NCBI GenBank assembly: GCA_027922465.2
Contig: BQMF02000048.1
Location: 1,240,001 to 1,304,000 of the forward strand
Source: Turritopsis dohrnii
Taxonomy: Eukaryota; Cnidaria; Hydrozoa; Anthoathecata; Oceaniidae
DNA length: 64,000 nt
Reading direction: 5' to 3'
Positions 1-11,040 of this stretch are shown piece after piece. Both the position numbers and the translations under genes were made by a program. Under the pieces are notes generated by a model that was not told the DNA's origin, did no database searches, and saw nothing but the letters and a program-made list of their open reading frames with translations. The first letter of the stretch is position 1, and each line of letters begins with the position of its first letter.

Positions 1-560
1 TTTTCTCTATGTAGATTTTATAGTAACTTTATAACTTTCCAGTCAATAAAAGTTTATCAATGGCATTGAAAGATGGATAATTTCTAATAATTTCTAGGTC
101 TCCCGCATACACTCATTTTCTTTGTTAGGTTTGGGTGGAAAACACTATCAATATGTCAATAGACAAAATGCCAGCTGCTTATTCAGAGTCAACAGTACTC
201 CACCTTTTCTCAAACATTTCTTTTTTCGTTGCTGTCTAAAATCACCATTGGTGTTCATTTTGTGGATTGTGTTCTGTTAAATGAGTTTTCAGTGCTCAAC
301 TAGTTTGCTAGAAAAGAGAAAGATTATTGGTCTGTAGCTCGAAAAGTCAGTCTTATACAATCAGATAGAAAACTGTTTGCAGATCTTAGCTCTTTGGATG
401 AAGATTTAAGTCTATTGCGGCTATGTTATCTGCACCACAAGTCTTGCTGACTGTACCAAGGACTTAAAGCTCTTTCTGAGCGTTTTGGTGGATAGTTTGA
501 TTTCGCATGTTTGTGTAATGCGCGATAGGAATAAGCTTTCATGATTCCATCATAGCTAGT
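1..560. other. No recognisable gene
   Basis: AT-rich sequence with stops in all frames. I see no splice-bounded open exon, repeat unit or RNA signature. Confidence 0.5.
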
Positions 561-667
561 TGTTGGGGGAATGGCTACCTTTTTCGCTCAAGGGCCGTTT
601 TTTTAAACATTTTAGGAACATGCGGCGTTATTTTTAAATCTTTATTTTTACCCAATAAACGGTATTG

Positions 668-811
668 ATGCACTTTACCCACGCAAACAATGCCGTTGGA
701 ATAAAACTGGAAGAGCAAGAACAGTCGGAAGAGCTGGATTTTTTCATTGAAGCCGAATCCGATGGCGAAGTTGCCGACGAGGGTGCTGAAAATGTTATTG
801 TAATCGATTAG
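668..811 (+). CDS. Small acidic ORF or C-terminal coding fragment
   Basis: A 47-codon frame from ATG at 668 to TAG at 809-811. The first third is neutral. The rest is strongly acidic, with EEQEQSEELDFF followed by ESDGEVADEGAE, and ends in NVIVID. Such tails are common at the ends of transposase or chromatin proteins, but nothing here identifies a family. The frame is open only from 659, so it may be the last exon or a relic of a longer gene. A competing frame over the same bases is also open for about 40 codons, and an antisense frame covers it, so chance is possible. I do not recognise the product. Confidence 0.2.
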   Translation: MHFTHANNAVGIKLEEQEQSEELDFFIEAESDGEVADEGAENVIVID

Positions 812-892
812 ATACGTAAAAATTAGAGAAAAATTGCTAATTTGAATTCTTTCCTTCCTGGACAACAAAGACTGTCGTAAAAAGCGGCCCTA

Positions 893-985
893 AATGGCGT
901 TAGGCCAAATTTGGGGGTGGCGTAATAAGGGCCGGCGTAAAAGGGGCCGGCGTTGGAAAAGGACCGGCGTAATAAGGGCCCATAA
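893..985. repeat. GC-rich short tandem motif (GGGCCGGCGTAA-like)
   Basis: Several imperfect copies of a GGGCCGGCGTAA(T)AAGGG-type unit in an otherwise AT-rich stretch. It looks like a degenerate minisatellite or the end of a GC-rich transposon. Confidence 0.45.
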
Positions 986-1424
986 GGTACTTGAATTCTC
1001 TTTAAATTTCTTAAACAAGTTACCAGAAGAACTTTGACGAATCTGCTGGTACCAACTTGTTTATCCAATAGCTAACCTTGATATATCCGATGAAATTAGG
1101 GCAGCTCTGTTATAATGAACCCATTCTCAGGAGTTAAGTCGTGTTGCTCTGTCTTTGATCAAATATGTGTGTGCCTGTTGTTTATTATATTTCTTACTTC
1201 TCGTTTTATCCATGGTTGTGTCTGTTGTCTCTAACTTTTACTTTGTTTTAATGCAGTCAGAAATAACATTTTTGACAAGATATTGTCAGTAACATAAGGA
1301 ATTATCAACATCGTTAAAAAAGCTGTGACAGATGATATGACAAGGGCAGTTTCAAGTACTACCTTGATTTGAAGTATAGTTACGCACCGAAATCAGGTGG
1401 GTAGTGTGGTACATTCCTCCGAAA
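986..1424. other. Intergenic, nothing recognised
   Basis: Left flank of the gypsy insertion. Its last five bases (1420-1424, CGAAA) are the target-site duplication. Confidence 0.5.
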
Positions 1425-1541
1425 TGTGATATCTCACTTGCTATGTTCTGCATTGTACACATCTTATCTTGTACATATCTTACGTTTTGTATGCTAAGTA
1501 TATTAAGAGATATAATAAAAGAAGAAACACGCTTTATTACA
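1425..1541 (+). repeat. 5' LTR (117 bp)
   Basis: Direct repeat of 5706-5822 with 116 of 117 bases identical. It holds a TATATTAAG-type TATA candidate and an AATAAA polyadenylation signal near its end. It is very short for a Ty3/gypsy LTR. Confidence 0.95.
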
Positions 1542-1542
1542 C

Positions 1543-1560
1543 TGGCGACGAGGATGAAAA
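1543..1560 (+). promoter_or_regulatory. Primer-binding site
   Basis: TGGCGACGAGG lies one base after the 5' LTR, where the minus-strand tRNA primer pairs. The TGGCGAC start resembles the arginine-tRNA type used by some insect gypsy elements. The tRNA identity is a guess. Confidence 0.6.
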
Positions 1561-1607
1561 TTATGTTTTAAATTCCTGAAATTATTGTGTTATTAAGTTT
1601 AAAAAGT

Positions 1608-2725
1608 ATGGCAAAAGCATTAACAAATATATCCTGTGTGGAACCTTTTGTGTCAGAAGATGGAGAAAATCTACACAAAAAGTGGTTACTTTGGAAAGAG
1701 GAATTAGATATTTATTTTTATATTAGATATTTATATTTATATTGTTACATTTGGGAGGTAGAGAGTTAAGAGAAATTTACAAAACTCTAAAAGAGGAAAA
1801 TGATGATTATGCAGAAACGTGTAGAAAATTGGAGGAATATTTTCAACCACGTAAAAACATTACTTACGAACGCTTCCTATTCAAACAAGCCAGACAAGAA
1901 AAAGATGAATCGATACCGAGTTATATAACTCGTTTAAAGAACTTAGCATTACACTGTGAGTTTACAAATACTGATGAAGAAATTCGAGATTCTGTCGTGG
2001 CAACCTGTAGTAGCAACCGTCTCAAGAAGAAATATTTAAGCGAAAACAACTTAACGTTAGACAAAGTATTATCCATCGGGAAAGAATACGAAGCCGTCCT
2101 GTCCCAAATCGAAGAAATGGAAATTAAAAGTTCAACTAATAAACATGAGGATATTGAAACCGTTCACAGAGTTCAACATGGAAAATATAGTGGAAGAAAG
2201 AATTTTAAATCGGAGCCAAATAAATCTTTGAAATCTTGTTTTAAATGTGGAGACAATTTTACTTCAGGACATATGAGTATTTGCCCTGCGAAGGGACGAA
2301 AATGTTATAACTGTGGAAAGTTAAATCACTTGTCGAAAGTTTGTCGATCAAGAAAACAAACACATCACTCTTCACACAACAAGCAGAACGCTCAAAATCA
2401 AACAACTTATAAGAACAATGGAAAACCTCGTGGCTACTCATCAAATATTAATAACGTGCATACAGAAAGTGAAGAATCGTCTGAGGAGGAAACCTTTTCA
2501 ATTCAGCGACAATCTACAATAAACACTGTACAACAAACGAAATCAAAACTGGTAAACGTCAAAATAAAAGGAACGAAGATAAAAATGTTAGCAGATTCCG
2601 GATCATCAGTGACGATAATCGATAAGAACACTTATAAACATTTGCTTCAAAAACACTCATCGATCAGAATTAGAAAACGCAAGCAAAACTTTTTCCTTAC
2701 GGATCAAGTGAGCCATTACCGTTAG
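1608..2725 (+). pseudogene. gag: Gypsy Gag plus aspartic protease, frame-damaged
   Basis: Gag packages the element RNA, and the protease domain cleaves the polyprotein. The first ATG of the family-like start is at 1608, and this frame runs to 1769. The main body is in another frame, 1742-2725. The break lies in an AT-rich stretch (about 1705-1745) where a TATTTATATTTATAT-like segment is duplicated, so a slippage or indel event probably destroyed the junction. In the main frame two CCHC-type zinc knuckles follow each other, the first unusual (C-x2-C-x7-H-x3-C) and the second regular (C-x2-C-x4-H-x4-C, CYNCGKLNHLSKVC). The protease has the DSGS active site near 2603. The frame then leaves the pol frame at an A run (2674-2677), which is either a one-base deletion or a non-classical -1 recoding site. 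Confidence 0.85.
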
Positions 2726-2745
2726 TAGGGAAATTCCAAACAACG

Positions 2746-5595
2746 TTGGAAACCAAAGCGAGATTAGCTGCCACAGAAATTTACATCGTGAACAAACCTG
2801 ATTGTGGAAATATTTTAAGTTTCGAAATGTGCCAAAGTTTGAATTTATTACAAGTCGCAAAAGTCGCAACGGTGGTGAGTTCTTCAAATAAAAACAATAT
2901 AGTAATCAATAAACTCGCTTGTAAGTACAAAGGAATTTTTCAAGGTGTAGGAAGATTGAGAGATTATAAATGTGATTTATTTATAAATAAGAATGCCGAA
3001 CCTGTCGCACAAAAGCTTCGACGTCAACCTTTTCATCTTCGTAAGAGAATACAAGAAAAACTTGATGAACTAGAAAGAAATGGAATAATAGAACCAGTTA
3101 ATACACCTCAACCATGGATCAGCAATATCGTAGCGACACCCAAACCAAACGGAGATATAAGAGTATGTCTAGACGCTCGAGAAATAAACAAAGCTATCAA
3201 GAGAGAGACATTTCCGATACCGACCCTTGACTGTCTGCTCGACGAAATGAGTGGTTCAAAGGTATTTTCAAAAATCGATCTTCGTGACGCGTACAACCAA
3301 ATTGAATTATCGGAAGAATCGAAAAACCTTACTACATTTATCACCGAAAAAGGACTTTATCGTTACAATAGACTGTGTTTTGGAATTTCGAACGCCAGCG
3401 AAATTTTCCAACTTGCATTGGAACGTCGACTCGGAAAACTACATGGAGTAAAATTCATTAGTGACGACATCATCGTTCATTCACCAAATAACGAGAATCA
3501 TGTGGAAGATCTGGAAGGTTTGTTCAAACATATTAAAAAGGCCAACCTCACGGTAAACAAACCGAAATGCAAATTTTTCCTACCCGAAACTAAATTTTAT
3601 GGTGTTATCATCGGGAAAGATGGTATCAAACCTGATCCAGCCAAAATCGACATCTTGAAAAATGCATCACCACCATCGAACGTCAGCGAACTAAGATCAT
3701 TCTTAGGACTTTGCACCCATCTATCGAGATTCATTCCTGAATTTTCATCGAAAACAGCTGCTCTTCGTGAACTTCTGAAGAAGAACGTACATTTCATATG
3801 GACTGATAACCACCAAAAAGCATTCGACATTCTCAAACATGAACTCACCAGTACAACCGTTCTTAAATTATTCGATCCTAACAAGAAAAGCATTTTAATA
3901 ACCGATGCTTCCAATGACGCCATAGGGGGGATCCTGCTTCAAGAAGACGAGAACGGACATGAACGCCCTGTCCAGTATGTCGGAACCGCCCTTCGAGATT
4001 GTGAAAAGAAGTACAGTACAATAGAGAAAGAAGCATACGCACTTGTGTGGTGTATAGAAAAACTTCATTTATATTTGTATCAAATCGAATTTGATGTACG
4101 TGTCGACCATAAACCACTGGAATTCATCTTTGGACCCAAAGCTAAACCAAGTGCCCGTATCGAACGTTGGCAGTTACGTCTTCTACCTTATCGTTTCAAC
4201 ATTATGTACCACCTTGGAAAAGAGAATATAAGTGACTTTATTTCGAGAATCAAAAACTTACCAAAGCCGAAAGAAACAACAAACACAGTTACAGAAAACT
4301 ATGTTAGCTTCATTCAGAATTCATCACTACCAAAAACTTTAACAATTGATGAAATTCGTACAGCAACATTAAACGACCCAGATTTAATCGAACTTATGAA
4401 TGCTATCGAAACAGGAAATTTTGATCGTCATCCAACCACCCGAAACTACAAGAAATTACAACATGAACTTTGTGTACAAAACGGCATAATTCTTCGTGAA
4501 CATCGTATAGTAATTCCAACATCGCTTCGCCAACGGATTATCTCACTCGCACACCAGGGACACCTGGGAATCATTAAAGCAAAACAGCACCTCCGTTCAA
4601 AATGCTTCTGGTTCCAAATGGATAAAGACATAGAAACCGCCGTCTACAATTGTCAGCAATGTCAACGTGTGTCCAAACCAAACCGTGTACCACCCATTAA
4701 CCGTACAGAATTGCCAAAATCGCCATGGGACGAGACAGGAGCTGATTTTTATGGACCAACACCAAATGGAAAGAAACTTTTAGTCATCATCGATTATTTT
4801 AGCCGTTACCCAATCGTGGAAGTCATGACAACTACAACAGCAACCAGTGTTATAAATAGACTCAATGAAATCTTCGCGCTTTATGGTTTTCCAAATTCTA
4901 TGCTGACCGACAATGGACCTCCGTGGAATAGTACTGAAATAAAACTATTCTTTAAATCCAGAGGTATTAAGCATAAGAAGATCACACCTCTGTGGCCTAG
5001 AGCCAATGGATTGACTGAACGTTTTATGCAAAACATAAACAAATGCATAAGAACGTCCATCTCCGAAAACAAAAATTGGAGAGAACAACTTCGCCATATG
5101 CTGATAAACTATCGCAACACTGATCACGTTACAACTGGCTACCCACCATCGCAACTCTTCTTCAATCGAAAAATTCGCAATTATATTCCTGACATTCAAC
5201 AACAACAACAAACGTCACCTTTCTACACAAACGTCAAAAACAACCAGGACCGTCAATACGAAAAGTCTTCACGATATCAGCCAACATCAAATGACGTCAA
5301 CTTCAACATTGGAGATCAAGTAATTATGAAGAAAGACTCGAAAAATTCGAAATTTGATAGTCACTTTTATAAATCCAATTTCACCGTCGTAGATGTAAAA
5401 GGGACTATGATTACTGTTGAATCAGAGTACGGAAGGAGATATTCGAGAAATTGTTCCTTTTTCAAAAAACGAAAAGGAGGAAATGGAGTACACCAGCGAG
5501 AAGAAAAGAACGATGTGCACAAGCAAGAAGAAAGAAACGAAAGTAAAACTTATCCAAAACGAAATAGACAATCAGTAAACAAATATGAAATTTAA
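2746..5595 (+). CDS. pol: Gypsy Pol polyprotein: reverse transcriptase, RNase H, integrase
   Basis: Copies the element RNA to DNA and integrates it. The frame is open back to 2674 and the nominal start at 2746 is a TTG codon, so translation must come from gag by frameshift, or not at all in this copy. Numbering from 2746: reverse transcriptase about 90-290, with D178 in KIDLRDAY and the DD pair at 240-241 in ISDDIIV (usually YVDD). RNase H about 380-490, with D387 in ITDAS, E427/E429 and D454 in VDHKPL. The integrase zinc finger has H603, H606, C636 and C639. The integrase core has D667, D722 and E758, an exact D,D-35-E spacing. No internal stop, and all catalytic residues visible, so this part looks functional. 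The C-terminus is basic and low complexity. Confidence 0.93.
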   Translation: METKARLAATEIYIVNKPDCGNILSFEMCQSLNLLQVAKVATVVSSSNKNNIVINKLACKYKGIFQGVGRLRDYKCDLFINKNAEPVAQKLRRQPFHLRKRIQEKLDELERNGIIEPVNTPQPWISNIVATPKPNGDIRVCLDAREINKAIKRETFPIPTLDCLLDEMSGSKVFSKIDLRDAYNQIELSEESKNLTTFITEKGLYRYNRLCFGISNASEIFQLALERRLGKLHGVKFISDDIIVHSPNNENHVEDLEGLFKHIKKANLTVNKPKCKFFLPETKFYGVIIGKDGIKPDPAKIDILKNASPPSNVSELRSFLGLCTHLSRFIPEFSSKTAALRELLKKNVHFIWTDNHQKAFDILKHELTSTTVLKLFDPNKKSILITDASNDAIGGILLQEDENGHERPVQYVGTALRDCEKKYSTIEKEAYALVWCIEKLHLYLYQIEFDVRVDHKPLEFIFGPKAKPSARIERWQLRLLPYRFNIMYHLGKENISDFISRIKNLPKPKETTNTVTENYVSFIQNSSLPKTLTIDEIRTATLNDPDLIELMNAIETGNFDRHPTTRNYKKLQHELCVQNGIILREHRIVIPTSLRQRIISLAHQGHLGIIKAKQHLRSKCFWFQMDKDIETAVYNCQQCQRVSKPNRVPPINRTELPKSPWDETGADFYGPTPNGKKLLVIIDYFSRYPIVEVMTTTTATSVINRLNEIFALYGFPNSMLTDNGPPWNSTEIKLFFKSRGIKHKKITPLWPRANGLTERFMQNINKCIRTSISENKNWREQLRHMLINYRNTDHVTTGYPPSQLFFNRKIRNYIPDIQQQQQTSPFYTNVKNNQDRQYEKSSRYQPTSNDVNFNIGDQVIMKKDSKNSKFDSHFYKSNFTVVDVKGTMITVESEYGRRYSRNCSFFKKRKGGNGVHQREEKNDVHKQEERNESKTYPKRNRQSVNKYEI

Positions 5596-5692
5596 AATAA
5601 CGGACTTGTCAATTTAACTTTACATACATGGACATGTCGCATCAGCTGGTCTGATATTCTTATTTTTACTTAGGGTTATGTTTTATTTTTAC

Positions 5693-5705
5693 AGAAAGGG
5701 GGAGA
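5693..5705 (+). promoter_or_regulatory. Polypurine tract
   Basis: AGAAAGGGGGAGA directly before the 3' LTR, the plus-strand primer site of LTR elements. Confidence 0.85.
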
Positions 5706-5822
5706 TGTGATATCTCACTTGCTATGTTCTGCATTTTACACATCTTATCTTGTACATATCTTACGTTTTGTATGCTAAGTATATTAAGAGATATAATAAA
5801 AGAAGAAACACGCTTTATTACA
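5706..5822 (+). repeat. 3' LTR (117 bp)
   Basis: Second LTR copy, followed at once by the CGAAA duplication at 5823-5827. Confidence 0.95.
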
Positions 5823-5879
5823 CGAAATAAATTAATTACAATGAAGATAAGATTGTAATCGGACGTGCCTGTGCCACAA

Positions 5880-6115
5880 GCATCACTCTAGAAGTCAATT
5901 TGGGCCAATATATGACTAGATTTCGGAACTTCTCCGATCTTCATAAAAATCTGCACAAGGCACAATTGGATGGTGCTGATTTTGAATTTGGAAATCATTT
6001 TGTCGGATTTGACCACAAAATTTGGTAAATCGACAATGCTGTATTTTTGAGACTAGGTATGTATCTTTGATGTATCTTTGTGTTATGTCCTCAAGTCTTC
6101 AAACCAAGCGGCTTC
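5880..6115 (-). repeat. Dispersed repeat, inverted relative to 13966-14150
   Basis: The reverse complement of this stretch matches 13966-14150 (shared blocks include AAGAAGCCGCTTGG, TAGTCTCAAAAATACA and AAATTCAAAATCAGCACC). It is a diverged single copy of the family that forms the satellite at 14 kb. Confidence 0.7.
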
Positions 6116-6464
6116 TTTTCTTGTATTCAAAAGCTTCTAAGAAAGCTAACCACATGCAATGTTATTATTCGACGAAAAACTATTGTCTATGATAGCATAT
6201 CATGGACAAATATGATATAGTCCTCTTAAAACAAATTGTACGCGTTCTTTATTAAAAAAAATTAAGTTTTATTCTACTTGACGCCAATAATTATCAAAGA
6301 ATGAAACATCTTTGAAGAAACTTTTGCAGTGAATCGATAAAAAACGAGCTAGGATAATGTGTGTAGGTGTTACATGAAGTTCGTACCTCTCTTCGTAAGT
6401 GATGTTGAACTCCTGTTTTTATATGTTACCCAAGCAAGACTAGTGTGTCAAACAATTTTTAAGA

Positions 6465-6590
6465 CATTTCCTTTACGACTTCTAATGACGAGCAACCTCG
6501 AACCCGGGGTCTCTTATGTTTTCGATATATGGATAAGCGGTTATATATCGAAAAGACAACAGGTTCGAGGTTGAATGATGAGGAAATAGA
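6465..6590. repeat. Long hairpin (inverted repeat)
   Basis: CAACCTCGAACC at 6493-6504 is perfectly complementary to 6562-6573. Inside it TTTTCGATATAT pairs with ATATATCGAAAA, and the homology extends outward imperfectly. It resembles a tiny fold-back MITE or an RNA hairpin. Confidence 0.55.
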
Positions 6591-7630
6591 CCTTTGTCGA
6601 ATTTATGTTTAAACGATACATTGTGACCGAGTTGTCGTGTCTAACCTCGCTTCTAATATTTAACCTGCTTCTAACTATCGGAATGGGAATTGGAAATAAT
6701 AGAGACTATTATTAAGTTATAAAGTAATGAAATCAGTGGAACAATGAATCACATGAAAACGAGGTTAGATATGAAACTCAGTCACAGTTTAGAGTTTAAA
6801 CTGAAATTCGGGAAAGGTATATTTGTTGATTTTGTCTGGGGTAAACGATCTTATTGCTTAATCACTCGTTTTTTTCCAAACGGAAATAAGCGAGCTTCAA
6901 CCGTAACAGAATAATCACATGTTGACAGACACATTCTTTTGAACAATAACCTTGTAGTAATATCAAACATGACTTGACGAATCGTTTATTTATTTAGTTC
7001 GCGATGTGCCTGACTCGATAATGTTGTTCATCATGATTTTTCCGTATTTACACTTGTCATTGCAATACTGGTATATACCCGCGTAAAGCTCGGTTTTAAT
7101 GTCACCGTTTGGGAATCTTAACGCGATAAGAAGCAAATCTGTGTACCGTGAGAAAGCTCAAAGAGAAAAAAAGGTCATGGAGCACATGGAGTACATTATA
7201 GAAACACGAGGAAAAACTATATGATAAATTGGCCAGTGAAGACGTGTACATAAATAACACCTGAGGAGGAGGAGGAGACGTTTCAGTTGTAGAGAACTCT
7301 TTTGGCTGTGTGGCATACCACGAAATGTCCAGGGGGGATAGGGAGTTGACTGGTTTCTGGCGACACGCAACCCTTCTACCACACTGTTGGCCTATTTCTT
7401 AATTTAATCTAATTTAGTATAAGTTATGTCTGTAATATTTATTATTATACGTTTTTATACATTATACGTAACATCATGCATATATACTTTATCCTATACG
7501 CTTTCTCTGTAAGAAGAACCATATTGATGGATGCAGGAAATGTATCGATTAAAAAAAAAAAAATTTGCCAACCTGTTTCAAGTAAATTTTTGGATGAAAG
7601 CTTTCACAATCGTTTGAAACAACATCTTAT
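6591..7630. other. Intergenic, nothing recognised
   Basis: No supported gene. The antisense ORF near 7158-7382 has low-complexity leucine runs from a GAG/CTC microsatellite and no family resemblance. Confidence 0.45.
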
Positions 7631-7631
7631 G

Positions 7632-7706
7632 CAGTGGAATCATAATTAACTCGAACAATTAACTCGAACTTCGATAACGCGAACTTTCAGCAACTCGAAC
7701 TTTTTA
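7632..7706. repeat. Possible pogo/Tigger-type transposon end
   Basis: Starts CAGTGGAATC and then carries four spaced AACTCGAAC-like motifs, an arrangement typical of pogo-family terminal repeats. I see no matching opposite end or transposase, so this would be a solo end. Confidence 0.3.
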
Positions 7707-8208
7707 AGTGATCTCTTTAAACAATAGACTTCTCATGACAAGAGTATTTGGTAATACAAAGTATGCTGGTTGATCCCTCGAGTTATTCAGAGTTCGTACA
7801 AGATCCTTCAATGAAGAAATTTTTAACTTTTCCCTGAACTGTCTTGCAATTGCAAACTCCCTGATATTCCCTGACCATTCCTGACACTGAACAACGCGTT
7901 AAAAAACCAAGATAAAACCAAGATAAAAATCAATGCTTCAAAAATGTATTTTGTTCAGGGGGTCAAAAATCTTGAAGATATGGTTGACGTCATTTGTGAA
8001 CAATCCTTATGATTATGAATGAACGCTATGAAAGACACAGAGGTCAGTGTGTTAAGGAAGATACAACTGTCGTAGGAACAAATATCAGAATTCCCGGAAT
8101 TTTCCCCGATATAGACCTTTCCCGAATTTTACCACAACTTTTTGGATTTCTACGTAAGCAAGAAATAATTCACAACTCTCAACGTTCTCATATATTCCTC
8201 ATATAATT

Positions 8209-8460
8209 AAGGTCAGGTTACAGGATGGTGGATGGCGAAGAGTGGTCTTGCTTGATTTCCTCCATTAGAAGACTTTGCATGACTATTTGTTAACAATTTG
8301 TTAGCAAATGGACTGACGAAGCATCAAAAAGTTCTGGATTGGCAGACTATCATAATATCTTCAGTTGAGTCATGACATTAAGTTCAGGTCACGAATGCTG
8401 GAAGTTGAAGAGTGGTCGTTTTTGATTTCCTGCATCAGAAGAACTTGTATTACGTTCACT
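8209..8460. repeat. Imperfect tandem duplication, about 167-bp period
   Basis: Two related blocks (8209-8290 and 8377-8458) share GAAGAGTGGTC, TTGATTTCCT and AGAAGACTT-like words. Confidence 0.55.
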
Positions 8461-8707
8461 ACTACGACGCAAATTAAACTATCTTTAACAAATTTATTAT
8501 GTAATTTATATATTTGTTTATAAAAGAAAATTGATATAGCTAAGTGATCTATATAAAGCATGGCTTTTAGAGACCAGAATCCACTTAAACCGAAATGGAA
8601 AACAACATATGTTCATATCTAGTATATGAAGTCAGTCAAAAATTATTGCAATCTGTATGTGAACCAATGAAAAGATAAGGGTGCATTTCTCATGTGAACA
8701 CATGTTG

Positions 8708-9312
8708 AATTTTATGAAAAAAAAGGTGAAATCTCGGCAAACCGAAGCCAGCCCGCTCTGCCGGGCTGATTTTATCCATGTGAACACCGTGCAAAACACA
8801 TAAGTCAAACTTGACTCGTTTTGGAAATGGAGCTACGTTTTTACAACTCACTCTAAAATTTAAAATTTTTAGTTTACCTGAAAAATTTTAACATGGGCTT
8901 TTAGAGATGTAAATAAGCTTTCCAAAAAGGTATCATACTTGATATAAACATATTCCAATCAAAAGGATTACTTAAAAAACAAAAACACGTTTTTTTCCCT
9001 TACTTACACCTAAAAGATTTTTGCAGCATGTAATAGTCACATATATGATTTCTCGGTATTCGCTCTTATAAAGATGACGTTCCCCACTCCTCACGTTGCA
9101 ATAGGCGGTAAAAAGTGGTGATAAAAAGTGCAAAAATGTTCAACTCTGATGTTTACAGAAGAAATGGAAGTTTCTATGGCAACTGTTAGAGTGTTTGGTA
9201 GAGAAAGCATTTAATGAGGATTACCATCCAACAAACAATTTTTCTGTTCATATCAAAGCACAAGCATATATTATCTGACACCAGATTCTTTTAAAGCCAG
9301 CAATAAAATAAT
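8708..9312 (+). repeat. Dispersed repeat R1, copy 1
   Basis: Nearly identical to 22291-22927, apart from about 20 bp missing here after GTTTTTACAA. It contains the hairpin AGCCCGCTCTGCCGGGCT and the AAACACGTTTTTTTCCC block also found in the fold-back element at 13.2-13.5 kb. No ORF; probably a non-autonomous DNA element. Confidence 0.85.
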
Positions 9313-11040
9313 TTCAACCAACCACTTAATTACCCCACTTACTTACAAATTCTTTCAGAATTCATGGGAAAACATTGAAGACAGTGTATATAAGCATAGA
9401 TGCAAGTTTGGTGAAAGGATCCAATAGCTATGTAGATGCAAAATACAGTCATGTAATAGTCAAGTCAAATAAAAGCGAGTAGAGGTAAGGTGTGTGTGTG
9501 TGGAGGAATAAGTTACTAAGAAAGAAACTGAGTGATGAGAAATGGATATGGTAAAGCATATTCGTTGAAAAATCACAGCAAAGGAGTGCATTTTTATTGA
9601 AATATAAACACTAATTCAATAAAAATACTCTTCGTTGCAGTGACTTTTTGAGGATTTTGCCCACTGGATAGTTTTCGTAAGACTGTATTAATTGATTTGT
9701 ACGTACTGACATCATTTGGCTAGCCTTTAGATCAGTACCTGTTTGAAGTCCAAAGACAAACCAATAATTCAGTTGAAGAATACCTAAGGAAGAGTGATCA
9801 ATAAAATCGAACTAGTTGAAAATCAAAAGGAAAAATGTCAAGTCAATCACAGAAAACTATTAATATCAGTAAAATAGTAATCACTTACAAATTATAACAT
9901 TTTAAAAGATGTCTAAGATTACGTTATACATTCCAGATGACGTCAAAGATGAAGTGAGCTTCCAGTAGTACTTGACACAAATGAAATGAAATGGAACAAA
10001 TGACTGTTATTAAAACACATCCATCGTGGTTATAGCTTGTAGTTTTTGAAAGCTTGCGGAACACCAAAACATTTAGCTACATTGGAATCTAATAATCACT
10101 GGTCAAAATGATCAAATTAATTTTGACTCTTATATTTTCAAAGAACTGTAGGAGGAAAAGAGTTAAGGATCAAAGTGGTCATCGGGCAATAGGACCAACA
10201 ACTTATCATCGTTTTGGGCGCTGTTGAGAGTAAGAAAGTTGAGTGAGGCCTGGGAAGGAAGTTTATGTGTTCTGTGTTTTTTTGAGTGTTTGATATTTCA
10301 TAGTTCTCGCAATGTGTTCTGTGTTTTATGTGTATTCGTGCATTCTTATACACGGTCGCTACTTGGACACCGTGGATATATCAAAGAAAAGATGCTAACC
10401 TTTTTTCAAATTTCCTTTTTTTCGACTTTTGTAAGTATCATGTTTACTTAATATTACTGTATGAACTTAAAGGTTTTGATTGGCTTGTATTTTATTTGTA
10501 GTTCTAACGTGACGCAACTGATGGGACTATCAAACGGAAGTGGAATCTAGTGACCAGCACAGTCAAAAAGTGTGAAAAGTGTACACAAAACATCTTTATA
10601 TGGTCCTTCAACGAGACAACCTGGATAAACAATTTCGTGACGAACAAACATGAATTCTCCGTGACAATTTTACGATCTTTGTTAGGAAAACACGAGAATA
10701 ACGGAGCTTCATAATTATAATATAAATACGTCATTTTTCATAATAAAGATTTTTATAATTAAAACAAATTAAAAGGAATTAAAATCTATAGGAATTTAAA
10801 GCTGCGTAAGGAATAGTTTTGGTGGTTTTCATTCTGCAAAATACACCTATAAAAGTTGCTTCGAACATGGTTAGATTATTAGATTAGTTATCAATCAGTT
10901 GTCTTGTACTTTTTATGCTGTTAAAAGAATCATTATAATTGCTAGTCTTCTGGAGTGTGTTCAGCTATAGCTAACTTTGATGTTGTTTTTATTAAAAAGT
11001 TTCTGGTATTTGTGATGTTGGGGAAAGTGTTTGTTTATTA
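9313..11040. other. No supported coding gene; possible spliced transcript
   Basis: Contains a GTGTGTGTGTG tract near 9491. A good 5' splice site (CTTTT|GTAAGTATC, about 10434) is followed by a good 3' splice site (TTTTATTTGTAG, about 10501). The flanking sequence is not open in any frame for long, so at most a noncoding or decayed transcript is suggested. Confidence 0.25.

Larger units (their letters stand above)
1425..5822 (+). mobile_element. Ty3/gypsy LTR retrotransposon, nearly complete, recent
   Basis: A 4,398-bp element bounded by two 117-bp LTRs that start TGTGATAT and end TTACA. CGAAA flanks it on both sides (1420-1424 and 5823-5827), a 5-bp target-site duplication. The LTRs differ at one base (G at 1455, T at 5736), so insertion was recent on an evolutionary scale. 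Order inside is primer-binding site, gag with zinc knuckles, protease, reverse transcriptase, RNase H, integrase, polypurine tract; integrase after RNase H is the Ty3/gypsy order. No envelope gene is seen. The gag frame is damaged near its start and gag-protease is one nucleotide out of frame with pol, so this copy is probably not autonomous unless a frameshift is used. Confidence 0.95.

Noticed and set aside
893..985. CRISPR-like or regulatory GC repeat
   Set aside because: Units are short, irregular and without spacers, and the genome is eukaryotic.
2660..2700. Classical -1 ribosomal frameshift site between gag and pol
   Set aside because: No X-XXY-YYZ heptamer in the right phase. A one-base change in the A run explains the phase break more simply.
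7158..7382. 74-codon antisense ORF
   Set aside because: Low-complexity leucine run from a GAG/CTC microsatellite, no family.
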